Below, one piece after another: positions 35,640 through 46,615 of a DNA stretch of 64,000 nucleotides. Within the stretch, counting starts at the first letter, position 1, and every line of letters starts with the position of its first letter. Origin of the DNA: Ophthalmolycus amberensis (Eukaryota > Chordata > Actinopteri > Perciformes > Zoarcidae); NCBI GenBank assembly GCA_024529925.1, contig JAFEUB010000275.1:487001-551000 (forward strand), read 5' to 3'. A program made the translations under genes and the position numbers. The notes below the pieces were generated by a model that did not search any database, had not been told where the DNA came from, and was given only the letters and a program-made list of their open reading frames with translations.

Positions 35640-38479
35640 TTGCTGCGTCGCAGAAAAGTTAAACTTATTTAGTATTTCTCGGATTGAACAGGGTTTTGCC
35701 TGCTAGGAGAGGTCACAGAAGCCGGCCTTTTAAAGTAGAAGCACTGATCCATCAAAATCTGGACTTCGCATGGAAGGCTTTCTCGTCTCCTGTCCGGCTA
35801 ATGAGCATTCACTGAAGGAGAGAGGGAGGGGAGTTTGTTTCAGAAATGCCAAGAGACAAGGGTTGTGTTGTTCATCTTGTATCATGTGCTGCCAGCATGA
35901 ACTGACAGCTTGATGCCTGGTGGAGTCTTGTTTGCGCAATAACTCAAGACAAATGACAGAATAAGCTCCACCCACAGAGTCATAATGTAGCACAGTAATA
36001 AGAGCAGCGGCGTGAATGGTTACTCCAGAGATGTAGCATTACACTTTCATAAAGGGTTTTTGAACAGTGAGAGACTGTTCAAAAATCAAAGCAGTAGATG
36101 TGATTTTATTCTGAGAGTTTGTCGTTAAGGTCATCCTACATTTCCCATCATGCAGTGGTTTCCAAAATGAGCCTTTGCAGCGTAGATGCACAAAACCAGA
36201 GGAACAATTTATTAATAATTAAACTGAAGTTGAATATCTTTTCAAAGCAGAGACGTTTCAACTCGTCGAACACGGGTGTGTTACCAATAAGATAATAAAT
36301 TGATAATTATTACTTCCACCTGTGCTCTTCAAAATGTCTGCTGTAACAACGTCTGTGGATCTAATTTAAGATTCCTCTGAATCTGCCAAGGCGGCAGAGA
36401 TTGAGGCAGGAAGCAAAATGACATTTAACAGTACAAGGTGGAAAAAGAAAATGTGCAAACACATCAGTAAAATACAAAGACGTCAATATAGTACAATATA
36501 ATCTATTTCTTAAGGGGGATAAAGTTTGGGAACCACTGCCATAATGCAAATTGCTTTATACTTGACGATGCTCCTCCAGAGCTACACAATCCATTGTAGG
36601 TAAGTGTTTACGCAGGTTGAGTACTGCCCATGACTAGCACATTGACTTTGACGTGTTTAATTGGCGCAGGGCCCCTGTGATGCTCGGGGGCTTGCGATGT
36701 GCCGTATAAAGACGCACGTTTGTGACTGAAATATAGATTTTATTTAGCGTGAATAAATTATGATTGGTGCAGAATCGTGACTGTGACTTTTTTGGACATC
36801 CGGCAGCTCAAGTGCCTCACGTTTATGACTTCTAACAAGTAATTTACAGGGCTTTAAAAACTTCCTGTCCTTTTTATTTTATTTTTTTGTTTATGTTGTC
36901 GAAGCACATCAAGACGTCACACACACACAGCCGGTGTTGTGAAAACTACTGAAGCCAATGTTTTGTACACTCACTCAGGTTTAGGCTTCAGCAAAAGCCC
37001 GTATGCCATGATTTATTTACTTTTTTTAATGTAGTAACAATTAGGTGGTTTGAGTGAACACAAATTATACATTTTATTACATTTATTTCAAACTATTTTA
37101 TGGATCCTACGTATGCGTTTTCTTGTCGATGATGTTTAACTTAACGTTTATTTTTCAATCAGGAATCCAAATGTTCCACAAAGTGTTTTTTGAGTATTGA
37201 TTTGTCCTGATGATCCGTTTGAATTTGAGGACATTTTGTCTGCATGTAGTGGAACTGTGGCAAAGCCCCAGCCACCCCACACACTCACTTACCAGTTTAT
37301 TAGACCAGTTTCTAATGTGGCTGCTCGCATCGATAGAAGATAGTAGACAAAATATTAGAATCACCTCTCAGTCTAATGCAACATTGTCAACTACAGCTGC
37401 CAAAATCACCATGAAGCTGAATCATCACGTGTAAAACGGTTAATACAACTCTAACCTTCACAGAGGTTTGATTAGTTACAGGGCTGTTGTATGAGGCTGA
37501 GTTAGGTTCTGCTAGCGGTTCCTAATAAACTGGTAAATGAGTGCAGTTCTCATTGTTGTCTCTTTTATATGCTGGATAATTGAAATGTTATATTTTTAAG
37601 TTTTGTGCATATGTGTGAAGGGGTGATTGTCAATGGTAACACATGGTCTGGATTATAAAACTGTTTTGTGTCAAATAAACATGACAAACACAACACAGAG
37701 GAGAATTTGTCCCTTTTTTTTCTCCAAAAATGTATTTAACAAGTTAGTGTATGATGCATAAAAACACACAGTACATTTTTCAGAAGTATTGTAGTATAAA
37801 AGTATTTATACTGCCACTAGATGTTGAAACCGAAGGCTACAGTGGGATGGATGAAGATGAGAGCGTCTGTTGAAGTTTCATATTTAGATTTGATTAGAGT
37901 TTTAATGAAGTTGTTTTCTGAATATTTCACAGCATGTAATAAAGCGGGGAAAAAAGCCTCTTGATGTGTATTACAGACTATTATTTATTCATAAACAGTT
38001 TGCTAACTGACGTGAAGTGGCACAAATGGTTTTTTTGTGTTTCTGTTTGTTATATACATTTGTGTTCATACTGTATTTATTTGATTTCCATTGTTATATT
38101 ACATGTTATGTAAATGGCCAGACAAGAAAATAAAACTTGTCATTAATTCACAACAAACGAAATAAATTACGAAAGTGATTAATTCAATGAAAGATAAATC
38201 ATTGAATATCAAAATAGAATTTACAACGAATATAATCTTTTTTTAACGTGAGAATAGGAAGGCAATTCATTTGTTTCCTCAAATATGTATATCATTTTAA
38301 GAAACTGTTTTTGATTCTTTGGTAAACTCATTCAAAAGAAGAGTGAAATATGTGTGGAAACCAAATATGTAGATTTGTTGGTTTCTTTATTTCTCTCCAT
38401 AAAGTTGAAATGTGGCTCGTGACGTTTACTCTCGCGAGGTTTCAGTGCCGCTCACATCCAGACCGCGAGAAGATGAGCG
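35640..38479. other. kbtbd7 3' UTR and intergenic region to rab33b
   Basis: About 2.8 kb holding the kbtbd7 3' UTR and an AT-rich spacer. Candidate AATAAA signals include one near 37675 (CAAATAAACATG). No exon, RNA gene or clear transposon is recognised. Short frames have no similarity I know. Confidence 0.4.
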
Positions 38480-40176
38480 ATGGCAATAGAACACAAACCT
38501 GGGGACGAATTTGACACCGTTTTTGGTCAAAGTGACTCCTCAGAGCTCACCTCGCACCGCGATCATGACACCGCTCCAGCTCGGATCTTCAAGATAATAG
38601 TCATCGGGGACTCGAACGTGGGGAAGACGTGTTTGACGTACAGATTCTGCGGGGGCACTTTCCTGAAAAACCCGGAGGCGACGATCGGGGTCGATTTCCG
38701 AGAGAGGACGCTGGAGCTCGACGGCGAGAGTATCAAGGTAGGTGGGACCAACACATGCATCGATTTAATGGATGTAAAAAACACAAACATACACACCTGC
38801 ATTTATCTACAACATAAAGCGGCCAGCTGCATGAGCTACGGTTCAGAAGTGGACGCTGTCTGACCTGAGGTCTGTTTTATTTACAGGTATTTACAGGCTG
38901 TGCATGGGGAGGGCAGCTCTCCAAAACAAAAGGCCTAACAACCGTTACATCTGCCAATACGATACATAATCACTGTACAATACATCTGTCAATAAGTTAC
39001 ATAATCACTGTAAAATACATCTGCCAATAAGATACATAATCACTGTACAATACATCTGCCAATAAGTTACATAATCACTGTAAAATACATCTGCCAATAA
39101 GATACATAATCACTGTAAAATACATCTGCCAATAAGATACATAATCACTGTACAATACATCTGCCAATAAGATACATAATCACTGTAAAATACATCTGCC
39201 AATAAGATACATAATCACTGTAAAATACATCTGTCAATAAGTTACATAATCACTGTAAAATACATCTGTCAATAAGTTACATAATCACTGTAAAATACAT
39301 CTGCCAATAAGATACATAATCACTGTAAAATACATCTGTCAATAAGTTACATAATCACTGTAAAATACATCTTTGTGGACTTTTTAAAACACAAACAAGA
39401 TATGCAGTGGCAGCACATGAAATCAAGAAAATGTCCAGCCGTCATTAATTTAATTATATACACCTGTGCTTTTGCTACCTTAACTTCTGTGAAAAAGGCA
39501 CTCACCGCTGTAGTCTGTACAGCCTGTTATAGCCTGCTATAGGCCTTTTATTGTTAGTTCAAAAACTAATACAAACACCATTGAGCTCACATTGTTGCAC
39601 TAGGTGACCTGGGTTTTCTTCACTACCACACAGTAGTTTTCGACGAACACATTTTTTGCTTTCTTCTTTTCCGGCCTCATTCTTTCGGAATTATTTTTCA
39701 GTCATATTAATATGTTTTTCCGTTGCCAGCTGCAGATCTGGGACACGGCGGGTCAGGAGCGTTTCAGGAAGAGCATGGTGGAGCACTACTACCGCAGCGT
39801 CCACGCCGTCATCTTTGTGTACGACGTGACCAGCCTCTCCTCCTTTGAGAGCGTCCCCGACTGGATTGAGGAGTGCAGCCGGCACTGCGTGGGGCCCCTG
39901 GTGCCCCGCATCATGGTGGGCAACAAGTGCGACCTGAGGGACCGCCGGGAGGTCCCCACCACGGCGGCGCAATGCCTCGCCGACAGCTACAACTTCCCGC
40001 TGTTCGAGACCTCGGCCAAGGAACCCGCCGAGAAGGAGCACGTGGACGCCATCTTTCTGACTCTGGCTTACAGACTGAAGAGCCACAAACCGCTGCGACT
40101 GAAGCAGCCGAATGAGGGCGGCGTCGGGCGGCTGTGGGACCAGAGAGAGCCGGAAGCGGCGACTTGTCAGTGCTGA
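38480..40176 (+). CDS. rab33b: Rab33B-like small GTPase (two exons, 234 aa)
   Basis: Exon 1 is 38480-38737 and exon 2 is 39730-40176, joining in phase at ESIK|LQIWDTAG, the same split as mammalian RAB33 genes. GTPase motifs are G1 GDSNVGKT, G3 WDTAGQE, G4 NKCD and G5 ETSAK; the effector region is ATIGVDFRER. The C-terminal CQC is a double-geranylgeranylation signal. Residues around LAYRLKSHKPLRLKQP match RAB33B (LKSHKPLMLSQP) better than RAB33A. Rab33B works at the Golgi and recruits ATG16L1 in autophagosome formation. The start ATG is preceded by GC-rich 5' UTR. A 35-bp minisatellite lies in the intron. A teleost paralogue name (rab33ba or rab33bb) cannot be decided from the sequence. Confidence 0.88.
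38945..39372. repeat. 35-bp minisatellite, about 12 units
   Basis: A strictly periodic 35-bp unit (ATACATCTGCCAATAAGATA plus CATAATCACTGTAAA) repeats about 12 times in the rab33b intron. Units vary at four sites (C/T after CTG, A/C after CAATA, A/T in GATAC/GTTAC, A/C in TGTAAA/TGTACA), and the variants are linked and interspersed. Confidence 0.95.
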
Positions 40177-41039
40177 GGTCACCTACATCTTGTGTGGATG
40201 TTACTCAAGAGCGTGCAGGTCATCACAGCCTCCTGGATCGATGACTGTGCTGCAGGAAAGCCTGAGGCTGAACACAGAAAGGCCTCTTATGATCGTGAGG
40301 TAGAAAAGGATGAAACGGTTATACACTTTTCCCTGCCTGCTGCGAGGCACAGCTTGTGACAGTGGCGGCCTATACGTTTGCACAAAAATAATTTAACATT
40401 TCATTGAAAAGCATGGAAGGAAATGGGGGGTATGCTAAATATTTGTGACTGCACATAAAATCACTTTGAGTCAAAGAACAGAGAGCACTTTAACACGTGG
40501 ACAAATCATATGCAATCTGCTGTCCAGTAGCACGACAGCTTATCCACACTTTTCAACGCAGACAGTGAATTAAGAGACCAAACCGATTTCATTGTAAAGA
40601 AACGAACCAATAAGGTGAATTGAAACTGTGAAGAAAACCGTGCAATCATTTTTAAGTTATGTCTTAAAGTGATATTTCAGTTATTTTAAGGAATAAATGC
40701 CGCATGAGTTTTGGTGCTGTTGCTGAATGTGTTTCTCAAATATAAATATGAACATAATCAGTTTTGTGTCAGCTCAGCTGCCCACACAGTTCTCCTGTTA
40801 GAGTTCCCCAATGACAAAATGTAGCCGTCTTTTGGGACGAAATGCAAATCCACGCGGTTCACTTGAAAAGCATGAGTGAACACATGCTCGGCTGTCTTTG
40901 GAAATTGTTCTGCCGTATGCAAGGTATTGATAGTATGAGATAAAATTACAACCAATGGATACTTTTTTTTTGCATGTGTACAATAATGCAAACACATTCT
41001 AAAAGTATGGAGATCTGTGACAATGTTACGCTGCAAATC

Positions 41040-41045
41040 AATAAA
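41040..41045 (+). terminator. rab33b: candidate rab33b polyadenylation signal
   Basis: AATAAA about 860 bp after the stop codon. Another hexamer lies near 40692, so the choice is uncertain. Confidence 0.45.
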
Positions 41046-42396
41046 AGTAGTTTCATCGGGATGATTTAAAATGTTTGAGGCTTCTGGTGTGTCGGTGTTG
41101 TTTAGTGTGATGATGCAGCTGTCGTCTCAGGCTCATAATGTACTCTTAACTACTTACACATAACCAAGGATACAATAAATTACTGTATTTTATTTTATTG
41201 GTTGGTTATTAAGCCTGAAAAACAGTAAAAATTCAGCTAACATGGACAAAAAAATCCTGAGGTGTTCAAAACACAGGGAAATCTGAACATCTGCAATCAT
41301 CTGCTGATGAAGATCATGTGATATGATTGAAAGCTCCAGAACGGCCTCAAGAGACCTTTCATCCTTTCGTCCCAGTTTGCAATATTTGATTGGTTTTTAG
41401 CGACGACTAGTGGTCAACATTTGCATAGGTCTAGCTTCGATGATGTGTTCGTGAAATCCTGTAAACTAGCCAATTATCTAGTTCAACGTACGCTAACTGT
41501 TAAGGTTATTAATGGAATATAAAAACTAATGCAATATCCGAAACGAGATCAAGTACCGTACTGCATCAATATAACACATTTGTATGCTCGGCTTTGGTAG
41601 AGTTATGTCAACCTTGTTCGCTGATCACCTAGTAGGGTGTCATATTTACCACCTTGCAACGAGTCGGTGAATGCAGCACAGTAATCGAGCCGACTGTATT
41701 CTTCACGCGGCGTCTCTCTGCGGCCATGGTAACACTCAACACTGGACCTCTGATTAGAAAAGAACAACAAACAAGAGCTTTTCATGCAGGTTTGTGAATT
41801 ATCTTCCATGGTCTGAATATAGTTTAAGAATATAATTTAGGTTGCTTTTGTCTGCACGCATATTTAACCCATACTGGGAGGATTAAGTAGCGTTTACGTT
41901 ATTTATTGCCGCACGATTTGTTTTGTTTTCTGTCTGTGGCCTAGCAGCAAGCTAGCAAAAGCTAACGTCGGAAATGTATAAGGATGTAGAAAAGAAGCTT
42001 TTTAAAATAGTGCCTTGATTGAAACGTAGGTGAACTGTCTGCGATAAAAAAAAGACCGGTACCGGTGAAGCTAGCTGATATCAGAGACTGTGATTTTAAA
42101 TTACGTAATTTAAAATCACAGTCTCTGATATCAGCTAGCTTCACCGACATGCTTTGCCGGGTGTTTGCTAGCAGGTCTAATACCCGACAGCCAACTGACC
42201 TCCGAGCTGCACCGTCCTGTAAATAAGTAACGCGGGATTAATAATGAGGTCGTCGAGCACATTGTTGAAAATGTGGTTTTGAATGACTAAAATGGTTTCA
42301 CTAGGCAGCATTAGCCAACCCATTGTCTCACAGTACTCGGTGATGCACTAAACCCGCATGTCTTGTCCTCTCCCTCGCCTTCTCGCTGCTATTCAG
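41046..42396. promoter_or_regulatory. rab33b-katnal1 spacer with katnal1 promoter and 5' UTR
   Basis: The katnal1 start codon exon begins after a splice acceptor (ATTCAG at 42391-42396), so a non-coding first exon must lie in this interval. CpG-containing sequence around 41690-41730 and 42180-42260 is a plausible location. The 84-bp palindrome at 42063-42146 is inside. Confidence 0.4.
42063..42146. repeat. perfect 84-bp palindrome
   Basis: Bases 42063-42104 (starting CGGTGAAGCTAGCTGATATC) are the exact reverse complement of 42105-42146 over all 42 bases, with no spacer. The centre is ATTACGTAAT. The symmetry ends at 42062/42147. It lies about 250 bp before the katnal1 start codon. Confidence 0.97.
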
Positions 42397-42397
42397 C

Positions 42398-45300
42398 ATG
42401 AATCTGGCAGAGATATGTGACAACGCCAAGAAGGGTCGTGAGTATGCTCTGCTGGGGAACTATGACTCCTCCATTGTGTACTACCAAGGCGTCATTCAGC
42501 AGATCCACAAGCACTGCCAGTCGCTCAGAGACCCTGCACTCAAAGTCAAATGGCAACAGGTGAGTTCACCAACGCCACCCTTACACCAGTTATTACACTT
42601 TTTGTTAATTATTTATTGAATGCTGGACATTAGAGCTTCACTCTAAACCCTGTGTTGGTTTACAGCTGCTGTATTGTTCAGTAGGGTGTTCTGTGGTGCA
42701 GTGCTGATACAACACTCTGCTTTGTGACCAGGTCAGGCAGGAACTAACTGAGGAGTGTGAGCAGGTGAAAGGCATCATGGGAACGCTCGAGAGATTTAAG
42801 TCGGAGAAGCCGGCTGATGTTCTCGCCGCACAATGGGAGGAGAGGCCCGAGGATCCAGCAGTGTGGCCCCCTCCCACCCCTGCAGAGCACAGGTGTGTGT
42901 GCGTGCGTGTGTGTGTGGTGGAAGTTACATCTTTGACCCAAAGCCTTTGTGGGCTTCGGGCAGGGCTCACCTCTACAAAATAGAATCGCTTGGATCTTTT
43001 TTCTACTTGTTCTACATCAGTTGAGACACATGGTGATGTTTTTAATGTGTCTGATAGCAAAAACAAAATATTTCTTTAAAATCACATAGCAGCATTTATT
43101 TAGCGTCACACTGTGTTCTTGAAGAGAAGAAGATTTGAAATAAATGCCCAATGTCTGGCCCCATCTGATTTGTATATGTATATTATCTTATAAATACACT
43201 AAAGCTAACTGAACTATTAAGACATCACCATTTTATTGTCACATACACGTGAAATCCTTTCATTCAGGATAATATCAATAAATCTCCAAGAAGCACATGT
43301 ACGACCATTAATTCTACATAATAATATGCACCGAAAGCTGAAAAAGTAGCTCCACACTGCTGTCTGTTTGCTGCTTACTTATTTTATTCTATGTGGGATT
43401 AAAGAACTGGGAACAAGATGTCAGTGTGTTGTGTTGGTACTTTGGTTGCTTTATTTCAGCCACCTGCTCAGGCGCTGATCCAGGAGACTTCTTTACCTTC
43501 TGGCAGAACTGACTGTTGTTGACGCTACCCAGAGAGTCTGTCGAACAAAACTCCTACATAAGGAAGCACTTTGAACTACAAAGAGACATATTTTGCATAA
43601 TCTGTTTCATCTCCACCGGCACAATGTGACTTTACCGTCTGGTTGTTAAAGTGCACATATCAAGCTTTATCTCCACAGAGAAGCAGCGGAGCTGGTTGTG
43701 AGGAGGTCGGCTCGCTATGATATTACCACTAGTTCCTCGTTGCAAATGATCTTTGATGTTTCTGTCTGCAGGTGTGTCCTACTATCACTCATGTGTACAG
43801 TTGTATTCCTGTGTCTCTGTAGGAATCTGATTGCGGTGAAGCGCCCCAACAGTGCGTCGAAGCAGCAGAGGAAGGACTCGCCTGGTCTGCAGCATCGAGG
43901 GGCGGGGCCAGGAGGCCGCGGTCAAGCCAACCCCAAACCAGACCGGCAGGGTTCCAGAGACGCCCGAGGCACGAAGGCCAAAGACGATAAGGTCCGACTC
44001 AAATGGACCGATAGACGGATGAGTTTGGTACTTAAGAAACAAGTCAAAACACCTGTTTTTATGAATCTTGTGACCCTTCTTTTTGTCTTCATCAGGGGAA
44101 GAAAGGGGCAGTAGATGCATCAGGGGAAGGAGAGCAGAGGAAGTTTGACGGCACGGGATATGACAGCGACCTGGTGGACTCACTGGAGAGAGATATTGTG
44201 TCCCGCAACCCCAACGTGCACTGGTGCGGTAGCATTCACTGTTTCTTCCACACTCCTTTACACGCTCTGCTGTCAGGGAAGTGTGTTGTTGTTTGTTTCT
44301 TTGCACTCCTGACTGAGTTCTCTGGATGATCTGTAGGGGGGACATTGCTGACCTGGAAGACGCTAAGAAGCTGCTGAGGGAAGCGGTGGTCTTGCCCATG
44401 TGGATGCCCGACTTCTTCAAGGGCATCCGTCGCCCCTGGAAGGTACACACACACACACACACACGTTTTTTACCAGTGAGCAGTTCATTGTTCTGCGCTC
44501 AAATATGAAATCTGCTCGGCGAATGACCTTTTCACATGCAGCCGTATTGGCTTACAGTAAAATATTGCCACACGCCTACATAACTCTACGTAATAACTAA
44601 CTTCAAATGGTGCAACAAAGTTTGAGTGTAACTCCTGCACTCAACTCAAACTCAAACTAAGCTACAGTTGACTCTGGTGCAACAGCCCACTGTTCTCCTG
44701 CCCAGGTAATCACACACCCTTAATGCTTACATGTGTCTGCATCACTAAGGTATTTCATTGAAGGGCCCGCTCAGTCACGCTGCCTCTCAGTAGCGACATG
44801 ACTGGGAGTTCTCTTCTGTCCCGGCCTCTGTTGAGCTTCATCATGTGAGGCCTCTTCCCCCTCAGGCCCCGCCATGTGAGGCTCAATACTTCAACGTTGA
44901 GTTATTTTTTACAGCAGAACACGGCCTTTCACTTGTCTGATGTATGCATGTATAACTGAACTCTTTACTTCGTTAGCTGGAGCCTTTCCTCAAATAACTG
45001 AAAGTGCAGTAAAATGAAGGATTCATACTTTATTATAGGAAAAAGGATGAAGGTAAAGTAGCTGTGGATTCTGAGGCAGCAGAGAGTACAATTACATGTC
45101 GTGTTATGGACTGTCACTGGTACTTTTTTTATGTAATCTCCATAGCAACAGACATAAACCAGATGCATAAATGTCAGACATCAGAGCGGCAGTGGCAGTC
45201 CTGGTGTTTACAGAAGAGATTTGCATGAGTGTGCTGTCTGTTTATTACGCGTGTCACATTTTGTTTCAGGGCGTGTTAATGGTCGGCCCTCCCGGCACGG

Positions 45301-46578
45301 GGAAGACCATGTTAGCCAAAGCTGTGGCCACAGAATGTGGGACTACTTTCTTCAACGTGTCCTCCTCCACCCTCTCCTCTAAATACAGGGGCGAGTCAGA
45401 GAAACTTGTTCGCCTGCTGTTCGAAATGGTAACTTCCCGTGCATGTCTTTGGTCTCAATATCAGACTGGAGATCAAAATGTTGTGTTATATTGCAGAGAA
45501 CGGGTCTCCTGAAATATTTTCCTTTCTCAGGCCCGCTTTTATGCACCGACCACCATCTTCATAGACGAGGTAGACTCCATCTGTGGCAGGAGAGGAACGT
45601 CTGATGAACATGAGGCCAGCCGCAGGGTCAAGTCCGAGCTTCTGGTTCAGATGGATGGTGAGTGGAACAGAGAAGGTGAAGCTGTGAAAAGGTTTCTGAT
45701 GTGGTTGTCTCTGGAGTTCATTCAAGAAAAAGAAATGAGCTCTTCTCTTTGGGCATTTGGCACATTTTGATATCAAAACTGAATGAGTTCAACTTGAAAC
45801 AGAGCTGTGTAAAGCGCAGTATTAAGCCAAAACACATTCACTGTCACACGAATGGTAACGTGCGTTTCCTTGTGTGTGCTTTGGTGACCAGGCGTGGGGG
45901 GGGCTCTGGACAACGATGACCCCTCTAAGATGGTGATGGTCCTCGCCGCCACCAACTTCCCCTGGGACATCGACGAGGCGTTACGACGGCGTCTGGAGAA
46001 GAGGATCTACATCCCCCTGCCCACAGGTGACCTCACCGCCCACAGACTAACTGCCGCTGTTGTCAGAGATCAGTTTCGAGTCTTGAGACCACGTTTTGAA
46101 GGTCTCATTTGTTTGTAGACTGGTCTAGACCACAACTCGTGGGATATTACTCCATTGTCTGAAGTATTTGTTGTGTGTTGAATGTCAAACTTCCTGCTTC
46201 AAATGTAACCAATAACTTGCAACAATAAGTGATTTCCTTACTGTTGACGACAGTCACGCATCCCCGCCCCTCTTCACTCCCACTCCCAGAGAGTGAACGC
46301 TGCAGACAGGAGAAGAAGGTCTAGCTGTCTGGGAAGAAATGTCAATAAAATTGGCTCCCTAAAAAAAACAGAGCTGGGACTCGCTGGTCTCAGTCTTGAC
46401 TTGGTCTCAACCCCTCAAGGTCTTGGTCTTGTCTCGGCCTCGATAAACTGGTCTAGCTCATGACTTGGTCTCCGTTTAGTTGGTCCTGATTACATCACTG
46501 CTAACTGCACAACAAACTAGAGCGATGGTCACCGTAGTGGTCCAACCGAGGCTGGACACAATAAATCCTAATATCTGA

Positions 46579-46615
<37 letters not shown>

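Noticed and set aside
38945..39372. CRISPR-like regular array
   Set aside because: The units are directly abutting 35-bp tandem repeats with no unique spacers, in a vertebrate intron. It is a minisatellite.
39691..40182. 163-codon minus-strand frame
   Set aside because: Antisense of rab33b exon 2.
43785..44462. 225-codon minus-strand frame
   Set aside because: Antisense to katnal1 exons 3-5 and their introns; chance frame.
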